From Corythucha ciliata (lineage: Eukaryota; Arthropoda; Insecta; Hemiptera; Tingidae), in assembly GCA_038030265.1 (NCBI GenBank), contig CM075943.1, positions 7,316,001 through 7,380,000 of the forward strand: a DNA stretch of 64,000 bases, written 5' to 3'. A model generated the notes under the pieces. That model was not told the origin of the DNA and ran no database searches. It saw nothing but the letters and a program-made list of their open reading frames with translations. Of this stretch, positions 21,384 through 32,441 are shown in pieces (within the stretch, counting starts at the first letter, position 1; each line of letters begins with the position of its first letter). The translations under genes were made by a program, and so were the position numbers.

Positions 21384-21932
21384 GTTGCTGTTTAATAAAT
21401 CTGGGAAGCAAAAACCACGCGTTTGCCACTTTAATTTGTCAGTAAAACAGCTCCGGGGACAAAATTCACTTTAATTAATTAATAATGATCTCAAATCCCC
21501 CAAAGTGACTCTAAAGGGGTAGAAGAAGGTAACTTACAGGAAACGCGCCAACGATAAGACGAGCACGAAGCCTGTGAACAGCAGACCAGGGTGTCCTTCT
21601 GGAAGTGAAATTGTTTGGCCTGAAACATTGAATTTTGGAATTTGGACCGACTAAAATCGTAAAAATCTAAAATTTGGTGTCCTTAGTGGTGGTGGGGGGG
21701 GGACAAGTCACGGTAGGATCTTACGATCTTAGCGAATGACGTCAATCTCGGGGAGTTGCGAGCATGAAGGTTGCGAGGTTGCGATCTCAGACTTGTCAGT
21801 TTTATCAGTTTACAACTTTTAACAAGTAGAGCAACCGGTGTGTGGTGATTATTGTTAAATTTTGCTTCGATTACAGCGTTAATTTGGCGTATTTTCCTGT
21901 TATTGAATAGTTTCATCTTACTAAGGTTGGAA
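21384..21932. promoter_or_regulatory. Shared 5' region of SMN (minus) and MECR (plus)
   Basis: About 550 bases separate the two start codons, which point away from each other. This suggests a bidirectional promoter. On the minus strand, 21538-21619 is bounded by an acceptor (gtttcag) and a strong donor (gtaagt) and may be an untranslated SMN exon, spliced to the coding exon at 21383 or slightly upstream. No TATA box is evident. A G run lies at 21692-21700. Confidence 0.45.
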
Positions 21933-24900
21933 ATGGCTCTCAGGATGGTGCGATGGAGGGCTCTCCTGGGGGGTCTCAAGTCTCGGAGGTGTTCGACGAC
22001 GAATGTCAAGTTTTCATCGCAAGCTTACAGTAACAAGAGGCTCGTACTTCGCGAATTTGGTAATCCGCCAAAAGTGGTCGCGCTGGAAGAGGAAGCTGTT
22101 ATATGCCCCGGCGACAACGAGGTTTGACGATAATTTTTCCACTGTACCTGAGTGTGTTCGCCTTTTTAGCGCGGTTTTTTGCTCCGCAGGTTCTCGTTCA
22201 GATGATAATTTCTCCGATGAATCCCGCGGATATGAACGCCATTCAAGGGACTTATCCCCTTAAACCGTCGGTCTGTGGCGTCCTTGGACTCGAAGGAGTC
22301 GGCCGGGTTGTAAGCGTTGGCTCGCAAGTCAAGTGCCTCGCCTCGGATGATGTTGTCGTCTCGAGCAGTCCAACGTTTGGCTCCTGGCAAACGCACAGAT
22401 TAGGTCCTGAAGATTCCTTTTTAAAGGCGAGTACAAATTTGTAGTTTCCCCCCTCCCACCATCGTACCCAGAACGATTTTTTTTGTACAGCTGCCGAAAA
22501 ACATTCCCCTCGTTGAAGCGGCCGGCGTCGTGTCAAACACCTGTACGGCGTACCGCATGCTCAAGGATTTCGTGCCGCTGAAAACGGGTGACACTGTGAT
22601 CCAGAATGGTGCCAATAGTGCGGCAGGGCAGAACGTGATTCAGCTGTGTAAAGCCTGGGGCATTACCACGGTGAACGTCGTTAGAAACCGTTCGAATTTT
22701 GACGAACTCAAGTGTACGCTGGAAAATATTGGCGCCGATGTCGTGCTGACGGAAGAAGAACTCAGGTGTGTTATTGATTTAGTGAATATTAATGCAACGC
22801 TAAAGCGTCAGCTAGGAATTATAGAGATTTTTTTTTCATTTTAGCCGCAAAATAGCGATTTTTTCTCATTTAAGCCGTAATTCAACGATTTCTCACCATT
22901 GTAGCCATGAATTAGCGATATATATTCATTTTAGCCTCGAATTATCGATTGTTTTGAATGTTTACAGTGAGTTTGAGTTTTTGCTTATTTTAGCCGCTAA
23001 TGAGCGATTATTCACGATTTCATCGGCGAATTAGCACTTTTTCTTAGTTTTAGCTGTGATTTAGCGATTTTTTTGTTTTTAACTATCAAATTAGCGCTTT
23101 TTCTCCACAACTTTTGCCTTCAGAAGTTGAAAATTGTCGTTTCAAAACTTTTAGCCCCTATAATTAGCGATATTTCTGAACTTTATCCGCGGATGGGTTA
23201 AGGCGACTTTAGCCGCGAAATAGTTAAGTATTTTTCTTAATTTAAGCCGTCATTTAGCTCTTTTTCTCACTTATGTCCGTGAATCAGTAGCGTACCTACC
23301 GAAGTAGGGGCGAGGGGGGTGGACCACATCGCCCCCCCCCGTCACTAGGTACCAAAGGGGGCCCCCCGTAAAGCTTAAGTATTTGGAAAAATGAGGATTT
23401 TTAGGTTCAATGTTTTAGGGTATGTTTGGACAGCGGTATTGGCTCCTTTCGACGATTTTCAGTCCATCCAATCAGTTGGAAGGAACGTTCCAGGTGATCA
23501 GTGAAGAGTGTATAGCTGAATATTCGATTTCGCCCACAACAGTCATATTCTGAGGTACAAATTGACAGAAATCGCGCCTTCTTGTTGTGGTAGTGGTGGG
23601 GGTATCTTAACGGCTAAAATAGAGAAATTACGCTGATCCCCTAGCTTTCTTTAGGTCCTTAAGCGAATAAAAGTTGAGAAAGCGCATTAACGTGCTGTGG
23701 GGCATTTAGGCTGCAAAAAGTTAAATAAAAACGCTCATATTCGTAGCCAAAAGCGTTCGTTTTCGCGGTATCGCGATGAAACTTCCAGACAAAAATTGAA
23801 GGAAGAAAAAAAAAAAAACTGATTCGTGGTCTATACAGGGTGTCCAATAACGAGATACTCAGAGAAAAACCTGAGTTTGGGGCCATCATTGGGAGCATCT
23901 CGTTATTGGACACCCTGTAGTAGACGCCACTTTATGGCTAAAATAAAGAAAAAACCCTAGTTTGCAGTTCTTCGGTAAAATTGAGACGTGCCCCGGTTTT
24001 TCCTTTTTTTACAAGCGCAAAAAGGCAAACAAAATGCGTATAAAAGCACAGAAAAAACCTCAATCAAGACTTTAAAAGTTGAAAAAATGGCAAATTAATA
24101 ACTGAAATTGCAAAAAATCGTCCATTCGCGGATAAAAAAGAGAAAAACCGCTCATTCGCAGCTAAATTTGAGAACAACGCTAATTCTCCACTGATATTTT
24201 AGAAGAATAGCTAATTAGCAGGTAAAATTGGGACAAACGCTAATCCATGGCAAAAACTGAGAAAATCGCTTATTGAATAACTGCTAAAAATGAGAAAAAT
24301 CGCTAATTCGCTAATGAAATTGAAAAAAGTGCTCATTTCAGCTAAAATTGGGACAATCCTAATTCGATGACACAAAATATCGTCGGCTAGGGCGTGATAC
24401 CTCGTAAGTGACAATTTGGCGAAAAATAGGTTTTGGTATCAAATTTTTCGTTAGATACCTGACTTGATTATCATAAATTTTGTTTTCAAGATAATCAATA
24501 TAATTTGTTATGGGAGAGTTGCCAAAAAATTGAAATTAATGTAAAAATAGGGATTTTAAAAATTATTTTTTGTTCTCCTGTTAAGTTTGGTTTTTTGACA
24601 TACGAGGTATCACGCCTTAGCCGACGATATGCGCTTCTTGGGTCATTTTTTCTCGTCCGCCTTTCTCCCTCCTCCCTCCATCATATTGCTAAACGCGCCC
24701 CTTATTAGGACATGGCGCTCCGGGCGGGAGTGTGTCCTCCCGTCAGAGCTCGCTGTTCGGCTTTACTTTCGGAGTTGAGCTCCATTTGCGGGTTTGGGTA
24801 ATTTTGTCCCGGGCAAGTTCATCCCGGGACGCAATTTGTCCCGAATTGTGCTTTACATTTTCTAAAAAATTGACATTGGGCGTGTAATAATTTTTATTCT

Positions 24901-27573
24901 TGGAATGAAGATGCGCGTAAATCTGGTCCAATGCACGTCAAGTGAGAATAATTAATGAAATTCTTCGTATTCGTTTGATCAGATACTTGGTACGTTTGGC
25001 TTTGCAGCTTTCGGCATTTAGTCTTTTCGTGGTTCACTTTTTTGTGGTCAGGGTTTTTTGTGGTTAGAGCGTTTTGTGGTTAGAGCATTTTGTGGTTAGA
25101 GCACTTTGTGGTAAAACATTTTGCGGTCAAGTGCTTTCTGTGGTTAGGTGTTTCTTTTAGTAAGAGCTTTTTGTGGTTAGAGCTTTTTGTGGTTGGAGCT
25201 TTTTGGAGTTGAAGCATTTTGTGGTTAGAGCATTTTCTGGTTTGACCATTTTGTGGTTTCAACATTTTTGGTTACAGCATTTTGTGGTCAAGTCCTTTCT
25301 GTGGTCGAGTGTTAATTTTAGTAAGAGCTTTTGTGGTCAGAGCTTTTTGTGGTCAAATCATTTTGTGGTTCGAGCATTTTGTGGTTAATTGCTTTCTGTG
25401 GTTGAGTCGCGAGGTGATCGATAGTTTTTGTGGTCAGGGCTTTTGGTGGTTAGAGCTTTTTGAGGTTAGAGCATTTTGTGGTCAGAGCACTTTGTGGTAA
25501 AGCATTTTGTGGTCAAATGCTTTCTGTGGTTAGGTTTTTCTTTTAGTAAGAGCTTTTTGGGTTTCAAGCTTTTTTAGTTGGAGCATTTTGTGATTACAGC
25601 TTTTGTGGTTTGAGCATTTTGTGTTTACAACATTTTTTGTAGCAGCATTTTGTGGCCAATTACTTTCTGGGGTCGAGTGTTTCTTGTAGTAAGAGCTTTT
25701 TGAGGTTATAGCTTTTTGTGGTTGGAGCTTTTTGGGGTTGGAGCATTTTGTGGTCAAATCATTTTGTGGTTAGAACATTTTGTGGTTAATTGCTTTCTGT
25801 GGTTGAGTCGAGAGGTGATCGATAGTTTTTGTGGTCAGAGCTTTTGGTGGTTAGAGCTTTTTGAGGTTAGAGCATTTTGTGGTTACTGCTTTTGTGGTTT
25901 GAGCATTTTCTGTTTACAACATTTTTGGTTACAGTATTTTGTGGTGAAGTAGTTTCTGTGGTCGAGTGTTACTTTTGTAAGAGCTTTTTGTGGTCAGAGC
26001 GTTTTGCGGTCAAATCATTTTGTGGTTGGAGGATTTTGTGGTTAGAGCATTTTGTGGTCAAGTGCTTTCTGTGGTTGAGTTGAGAGATGGTCGAGAGTTT
26101 TTATGGTTAGAGCTTTTTGAGGTTGGAGCATTTTGTGGTTACAGTTTTTGTGGTTTGAGCATTTTGTGGTTACAGCTTTTGTGGTTTGAGCATTTTGTGT
26201 TTACAACATTTTTGGTCACAGCATTTTGTGTACAAGTACTTTCCGTGGTCGACTGTTTCTTGTGTAGTAAGAGTTTTTCGTGGTTAGAGCTTTTCGTGGT
26301 CAAATCATTTTGTGGTTAATTTTATTCTGTGGTTGAGTCGAGAGGTGGTCGAGTTTTTGTGGCCAGGGTTTTTTTGTGGTTGGAGCATTTTGTGTTTGGA
26401 ACAGCATTGGTTACAGCATTTTCTGGTCAAGTACTTTCTGTGGTCGAGTGTTTCTTGTAGCAAGAGCTTTGTGGTCAGAGCTTTTTTGTGGTCAAATCAT
26501 TTTTTGGTTAGAGCATTTTCTGGTTTGAGCTCTTTGTGGTTACAAGCCCGTCCTTTGCGAGAGCCCTCTATGACGTCGCCTTAAGTCGAGTGTCTCGGTT
26601 TTTTGCTTTTGGACCCGGCAGATTATGAACTTTGAAACTTTTGTTTCTCAAAAAACCAAAGGGTTTTTGAATGAGACACCTTGCGAAATTGTTGTGCAGA
26701 TCGTCGGATATATGTATGAATTTAAGAAATTGCCCATGTCGTCGTGACTATTGCTTCTAGCTGTACGCGCTAGTATTGGGAGGGGGGGGGGTGATTTTCA
26801 TTAACTGCCTTCGGAGGCCCTGGAGAGGACAACTTATGGCGTTGTCCATTCAATGCAATACACTAGTGTGGTGTAAGTTTTCCCACCCGTCCTCTCTGTA
26901 CTGAAACATATGTTTATGGAATGGACGCTGTACTGCACTTGTGTAGTGTGTTGAATGGAAATCGCTATTAGTGACGAAAATGTCAGTTCAGCTCCAGAAC
27001 CTGTGACTTACGTCCTCCAAGTGGTAATTGGTTGGCTATATTATGTGGCACTGTATTTTAACCGATTTTCTTTTGGCCCTCTTTCTCAGAGTCACCAAAT
27101 TGTTCAAAGACAAACAACTGCCGCCTCCTAGATTGGCTTTAAATTGCGTCGGCGGCAAAAACGCCTTGGAAATGATGAGACACCTGGCTCCCCAGGGTGT
27201 TATGGTCACGTACGGTGGAATGTCCAGGGAACCAGTCACCGTGCCGACTTCTCTATTCATTTTTAAGGTTATCCACCGTGGTTTTCAGTCCCCCTCCTTC
27301 CCGTTCCACGGGGTGATTATTGTAACGCTTGATTTTTACGCGCAGGACGTTACGGCGAAAGGATATTGGATGACGAGATGGTACAAAAACCACAAAAATA
27401 CCGATCTCCAACGGGGGATGATCGAAGAATTGTCCGCGTTGATGATCGACGGCAAGCTGAAAGCACCGGCTCATTGTTTGATACCATTAGGAAAATATCG
27501 TGACGCTCTTGAAAATATGTCCGATCCGAAAGGTTTTTCCGGCGTTAAATATATGATTGACTTCAGGCTGTAA
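21933..27573 (+). CDS. Mecr: Mitochondrial trans-2-enoyl-CoA reductase
   Basis: The NADPH-dependent last step of mitochondrial type II fatty acid synthesis, which supplies octanoate for lipoate. Exons are 21933-22121, 22190-22426, 22491-22765, 27090-27267 and 27346-27573; total 368 residues against about 373 in human. The N-terminus is basic and Ser-rich (RALLGGLKSRRCS), a likely mitochondrial targeting sequence. The catalytic-domain segment PMNPADMNAIQGTY contains the conserved Tyr (about residue 85). The NADPH loop is GANSAAGQ at 182-189. Later segments RLALNCVGGKNALEMM and VTYGGMSREPV match the family closely. An in-frame ATG at 21852 would add 27 residues; I prefer 21933 because that extension is hydrophobic. 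The second intron starts with GC, not GT. The 4.3 kb third intron holds arrays A and E and several MITEs. Confidence 0.95.
22835..23290 (-). repeat. Minisatellite family A in MECR intron 3
   Basis: About 15 units in reverse orientation (ttttagccgcgaattagcga type). A 'gccttcagaagttgaaaattg' insert at 23116 is the complement of the insert seen in other A arrays. Confidence 0.75.
23385..23600 (-). repeat. Dispersed repeat, second copy of 14860-15100
   Basis: Inverted relative to the first copy. It separates two family A arrays of opposite orientation, with a 'tagcgtacctac ... gtcactaggtacc' hairpin segment (23288-23352) just to its left. Confidence 0.6.
23590..24370 (+). repeat. Minisatellite family A in MECR intron 3, forward
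   Basis: Decayed units (cgctaattcgcagctaaaat type) with a MITE inserted at 23834-23919. Confidence 0.65.
23834..23919. mobile_element. 86-base MITE with TACAGGGTGTCC ends
   Basis: TACAGGGTGTCCAATAACGA and its exact complement TCGTTATTGGACACCCTGTA flank a short loop. Inverted ends pair for at least 23 bases. The terminus is the same type as the 2.1 kb element at 9958-12072. It lies in MECR intron 3. Confidence 0.85.
24377..24630. mobile_element. Foldback MITE, 254 bases
   Basis: ATATCGTCGGCTAGGGCGTG at the left and CACGCCTTAGCCGACGATAT at the right; the 30-base arms differ at one position. The AT-rich centre does not pair. It sits directly against the dispersed repeat at 24629. Confidence 0.8.
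25025..26560 (+). repeat. Minisatellite family E, main array
   Basis: About 95 units of the 16-base ATTTTGTGGTTAGAGC type, organised in a higher-order repeat. A block containing 'ttgagtcgagaggtgatcga' recurs at 25402, 25803, 26075 and 26335. A block with 'ctttctgtggtcgagtgttwcttt' recurs at about 25298, 25665, 25955 and 26440. It lies in MECR intron 3. Long open frames here are repeat translations. Confidence 0.85.
26836..26968. mobile_element. 133-base MITE family, copy 1
   Basis: Reverse orientation to the copies at 33765 and 55446. It contains the shared centre 'gtcctctctg..tgaaacatatgtttatgga' and ends TTGAATGGAAATCGCTAT. Length equals the other two copies exactly. Confidence 0.85.
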
Positions 27574-28063
27574 CCCGGTTTTGTGATATTTTTATTTTAG
27601 CACAAAGTAATGTGTCGCTAACCCCCCCCCCCCTTTTCAATTGAAATTCATTTTGTGTTTATTCGTTGTAATGTTAGCTGCCTTAAAATATGGGAGCCCT
27701 TTCCGTGTGAATAGGGAAAACCTCCTCACCCTCCCCTTCCTCCTAATAAATGTCTATTTTTGTCACTTTTTGATACCGTGCACTGAAATTAGCGCGAATA
27801 AGTTTCCTGAAATAGAATTCCCTTTCAGTTTTTTTGTTGCGAGCATCCCATAAATAGGAGGAACGTAGAAAAAACCCGTCGATACCAGTATTATCCACAT
27901 TGTCTTCCCTTTCTAGGGTTTGTTGTCCCTTGGCCGCTACCTTGGTAACCGATCAATGTCAAAAGCTCCTGAACGGTTGCCTTCATTCAGTTTTCGTCCA
28001 AAAGGCGATCCCTTTCTTTCTCCGTTTTGTTTTTTTCGAGCCCTTTTAAAGGGACGACGGTGA

Positions 28064-29475
28064 ATGACAATGACGCAATATACGCTGCCTTTTCTGATTT
28101 TTAATTTGGGCGGCGAGATGGTTCATATCTTGGACCAGAGGCTGCGAGCTCAAAATATAGCTATTGAGAAGGCTCGGAAAGGTATACGCTTTAAAATTTA
28201 TCGTCTTAATTAAGTTTTAATTGTATTTTTTTCTCGGCTTCCAAATTAAGTCCTTAACGACATCGTACGAATCATGTTCAATCCTCGGTTCATGGAGGAG
28301 CTTTTCAAACCGCAGGAGATCTACAACAAGGGGGCTTTAAAAGCACTCTTCAACGATTTGGCTCACGCTTCGATCATGCGTTTGAACGCCACCAGTATGA
28401 ATAAACTTTACGACCTAATGACGATGGTCTTTAAATGGCAAGTGTTTACGGCGTCGCATCCTCGAGAGCTCATACTCATCACGCTTAATCATTTGGACTC
28501 GATTAGAGCCTTGACGACTTGTCCAACCATTCACAAGCAAATCGACTCGGCGTATTTCATGTTTATCAAAGTAAAACATTTAAGCCTTCTCCTCCCCCCT
28601 CCATCAAACAGTTTTAACGCACTCTATTTCCAGACGTACGGTCAAATGACGTGCGGTGAAATCCAGAAGATTCGATACTCGCTACTGAACTTATTTCAAG
28701 ATGTACGTATTAGAGTGTCGCTATTACTGAGGCAGCGACTACAAAATAGTGACGGGAGCTTCGTCATACCTACGAATATGCAGTTATTTTACGGTAAGAG
28801 ACTTAACCATTTTAACGCCGGCGTTCCCAATTTGTATAAATATTATATCTGTAGGCAGTGAAGTGCCTGGAAAAATCAAAATATTTTCACCGGACGGGAT
28901 ACCATCGGAACTCTACAGCTTTCCTCCCGGAGGTAACTACACTGTAGCCAGTCAACCCGGTTCGACAGAACTTCGAGGAATACGAAATACTCATTTAGGG
29001 ACTAACATGTAAGCGCGATACGCCACGCGTCGAAACTAGACAATTGACGGTATTTTACAGCTACGGAGCCGCTAGAACTGAAACGGAATCGAACGAAATA
29101 AAATACGACGGTCAAGAAGGCTACAGGAAAGAAATTGACTTGTTGGTGACTCAACTCGGTTCCGAGCATTCGCGTCTGCCCGATGATTCCTTCTCGCTTC
29201 AGCTATTCAACGCGAACGAAGACCATCAGTTGTAAGATGAGGGTCATGGCTGGGGGTGGGGTGGAGGTGTCGATTGACGGTGTTGACCCAAATTGTTTTA
29301 CAGGGCTTACAGCGGGGCGTATAACAACGAGTCGTCGAGTACAACATCGCAAGTGTTGCATTCCGTCAATCCTCACGCTGAAACTTTGAATAAAATTCTG
29401 GCAGAAATGCAACCAACGATACCGAAGGATCACTCGGAATTCGATTTACTCGATTTAATGGAAGAACTAAGTTGA
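28064..29475 (+). CDS. Oscp1: OSCP1 (organic solute carrier partner 1) family protein
   Basis: A conserved cytoplasmic protein. The mammalian member was reported to increase organic solute uptake and is also linked to ciliated cells; the molecular function is not settled. Six exons: 28064-28181, 28251-28570, 28634-28793, 28855-29008, 29061-29231 and 29304-29475. Introns are 52-72 bases and all junctions are in phase, giving 364 residues. The N-terminus PFLIFNLGGEMVHILDQRLR plus AQNI is nearly the family signature. It is followed by MFNPRFMEELFKPQEIYNKG, LAHASIMRLN, LYDLMTMVFKWQV and the SLLNLFQDVRIRVS segment. The end DHSEFDLLDLMEEL matches the acidic 'DDLLAMMDEL'-type C-terminus. The first ATG (28064) and a second two codons later are both possible. 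It lies 490 bases after MECR on the same strand. Confidence 0.93.
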
Positions 29476-29599
29476 TTCGTTGCTTGAAAACAGCAAGTTG
29501 GTGATAATTTGGGTCTATCAGTTACCCACGTTCATTAAAAATAAGCGAATCGGGTGAGTTTTTAAAATTATTTGACGTATCATCGGCGAAGGACTCCGT

Positions 29600-30120
29600 T
29601 AATTGGGACGTAGCGTCTATTATTTTTCATCTCAAGTGCCTTTAATGACATTTATGAGATGAATAATTTTAATTACCAAAGTATTGTAGAGTACAACGTC
29701 GATTTTGGCTGCAACGAAAATTGTTCATTTCGTTTCTTCTGTGCCCTTACCTGTGACTTCCAGTAGTTCCAGTACCCAAAGACTCGCCCCCCCCCCCAGA
29801 TAATAATATTCAAGTTGCCCACCCGCCACTGGCCCCAGGAAACGGAAAACGGGCCTTAGAGACCCGTCCGGCCGGCGAGACGAAATCGCCGGAATCTCGG
29901 GGAGAATTCCTTCAACGGCTCGTCCCGCCATTGAATTTTCCGATTCCCCGTGGTGAGAAACTCTGATATACGAGGTTTCGTCCATTTCTATTTTTTTTTT
30001 TTTTTTTGTCATTTTCGCCAAAATGCTCCATACTGGTAGGTGGACGAAATTTTAGGTCAATTTCCTCAAAGCGTTCCGATCTGCACCAAACGCGATTTAT
30101 GAGTCTCTAGGGTAATGCTG
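29600..30120. other. Intergenic, old repeat piece
   Basis: Contains a C run (29788-29797), a T run (29991-30007) and the inverted copy of the 9890-9945 sequence at about 30075-30118. No gene support. Confidence 0.4.
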
Positions 30121-30123
30121 AAA

Positions 30124-31169
30124 TTACAAATGCCCGCTGTTTCGGCGCGAACGTCCCAAAAGGGGCGACAGCCCCCCTCTCAAAGTGGCTAAAAATGAGC
30201 GTTTTGGACCATTCTTCAAAATTCTTCGATTTGAGCTGAATGCTGGGTTACAGTTCCTCCGACCATGCAGAATTAAGAACTTAAGGCGGTCAAGACCAAA
30301 TAAAAAAATGGGAAACCTCGTCCAACACTTTTTTTTCTCCCTAAACTGGGCACTAAGAGAGGGGGAAATGAGACATCTTGCATCACATTTTCTATTGATA
30401 CACTCAAAAAGGAACGTTCCATATCCGAGATAGGTGTGAATGAACCCGAAGTAGACAGTTCGCAAAGTTTGAGTGTCAACAGGCTGGAGCACCTCCACGT
30501 GAGCCTTTCAGTTCAATGACGGATCCAGAACAAATTCAAGTTTGTTTTTAGGCATGTCCAAGATAAGATCTCGACTACGTGATAGACAGAAAGAAATTCC
30601 CCGTGTTTTGCTTTCGTTTAGACATAACCTGTTTGCAGCACACCATTCCCGGATCACCCTTAAACAAAATTCGGGGCAAACCGAGCTCGAACCCAACACG
30701 GAGACGTTGTCCTCGTAGAGAACACTTTCCAATTCGGATCCCAAACTCCAAGCCAAGTCGTTTACAAAAATCAGGAACTGGAACATGAGGGGGCCCAGTA
30801 CAGAACCCTGAGGAACACCTAGGCCAGTGGGGCGCATGCTTGACAACTGCTCACCGAAAAAACTGACTGGAGGCGATTGGATGAATACGACTCCACCATG
30901 GACAGCGCGGAATCCTCGAGGGCGTATCTTCGGAGCTTTTCCATCAGTAATCTATGATCCACCGTAACGAAGGCTTTCGAAAGATCAAAAAGTAATGCCT
31001 TTGGTTCCGAACGATCCTCGAGGGAACACAAAATCATTTTCTCCAAATGCGTCACGGAGGATGTTGTTCCTCTTTCTGAGAGAAAACCGACGGGTCGGGG
31101 CCCCAACTGTAGTAAAGACGGCCTTGCTTTGCGGAGTGTAGAGTCTTCCCAAGCGGAAATTCTAGTCAA
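30124..31169 (-). mobile_element. Non-LTR retrotransposon reverse transcriptase remnant
   Basis: Pieces in three frames follow RT order: 'LLFDLSKAFVTVDHRLLMEK' (31010-30930), then GVPQGSVLGPL, the motif normally spelled YADD here altered to YEDN, and a C-terminal 'IHTYLGYGTFLFE' segment. Frameshifts and the damaged catalytic motif show it is dead. Jockey-like by these motifs. Confidence 0.75.
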
Positions 31170-31539
31170 CTTGAATTGATCGTAAATTGTTTCAAGCCCC
31201 CCCCCCCTCCATCCTTACTTATTCTCTTGAGATTGTTTGAAAATTCGGAAATTTGACATGGTCGGGGGGGGGGGATTGTCCAATGGCGGAGGAGGGGGAG
31301 GGTATAAAACAATTTTCTTTGTTTTGCTCTCATAGATAAAGACAATTAATTTTGTCGGATTCGTGCCACAGTTGTATGCTCTTGGTGGGGTCTTTGGCTG
31401 TTCAGTTACCATATTTCGCGGTTTGGCTCTCTGAGAAAATGCTCGAATAAAACAAGTTTTCTGTTTTGGCTGTTCGAAAGACCATTTCGTGGGATTCGCG
31501 CGGCACGGTTGCTCTGTGCACGGAGCTGTGTGATCGCGT

Positions 31540-31860
31540 GGTTATGGATCCAACCATTGCCGGCTTTATTTATTTATTCATTCATTTTCTTGTCATGTAC
31601 ACAACAATTTTGTTGCCTGACAAAGAACTAAATATAATAACATCAACATTAACAGTACCTATACGCCCAAACATTAAATAACTTAAACAGTAAAAATATA
31701 AATAATAACAGTACCCGCACTGGACAAATATAGGATCTAGGGGAAAGAGAAGATATACTAATAGATATGCCTATCAACCCACAGGGGTGGGCAAATTATA
31801 GCTTTTTGAGTAATTAATTACAAATTACTTCCAAAGAAGGGGATTAAGTGCAAATAATCA
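31540..31860. other. AT-rich segment with hAT-like end at 31792
   Basis: CAGGGGTGGGCAAATTAT at 31792 looks like the terminus of a hAT element. It is followed by repeated 'aattacaattact' motifs. I found no partner end or duplication. Confidence 0.35.
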
Positions 31861-31861
31861 A

Positions 31862-32200
31862 TTACTTTTCACTTCCACAAATTACAATTACTGTAATTGA
31901 ATTACCAATTACCCAAGAGCTGGATTGTTGGAACACGCTAGCGCCTTCCACTGTGTTATTACTGACTTTAGTAACACTCAAACGATTGGCCTGGCTCGCT
32001 AGAACTCCTTCAACCTGGTAAGTCTTGTCAGGCGACGAAGAGCTCCTAACGATGCACGCGAGATGAATGTCTTCACAATCTGAAGGCAATTTTCCTGTGA
32101 GGACAAAGAGACCGGCCGCTATAAGTTCTTCGGCCTCCTTGAAATTTCTAGATTTATGGGTGCAATCGCACGCTTCACAAATTTCGTCAATTCTCAGCAT
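31862..32200 (-). CDS. Unidentified open frame, 112 codons
   Basis: Starts MLRIDEICEACDCTHKSRNF and contains FKEAEELIAAGLFVLTGKLP and IVRSSSSPDKTYQVEGVLAS. The last third runs into AT-rich repeat and is doubtful. The 'C/IVRSS..PDKxYxVE' phrase recalls the region before a SWIM zinc finger in arthropod proteins of transposon origin, but the finger itself is not here. Could be a first exon or a transposon fragment. Confidence 0.3.
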   Translation of the reverse strand: MLRIDEICEACDCTHKSRNFKEAEELIAAGLFVLTGKLPSDCEDIHLACIVRSSSSPDKTYQVEGVLASQANRLSVTKVSNNTVEGASVFQQSSSWVIGNSITVIVICGSEK

Positions 32201-32441
32201 TTTCGCGAAAAAAAGTAAGAAGAAATAAGCAAAACCGCACTAAAATAACAAAACTGAGCTCAAGCTCCCTTGTAATCAAGGGGTTTGTTTACATTTGATC
32301 TGGGGCCTTATTCTGAACGGTCGGGAAAAAATGCCGCGAGCGGGATCCAAGGACGCAGAATAAGAAATAACATTATCCCGCTATAGCAACCGCTTTTTGC
32401 GGCATTTTCACACGGCATTGGAATACGGTCCCTGGACTGTA

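Noticed and set aside
25173..26584. Long open frames reading FVVRAFCGQSFLW-type repeats
   Set aside because: Translations of the 16-base family E minisatellite; 16 is not a multiple of three, all three frames stay open because the unit lacks stops, and no start or splice context fits.
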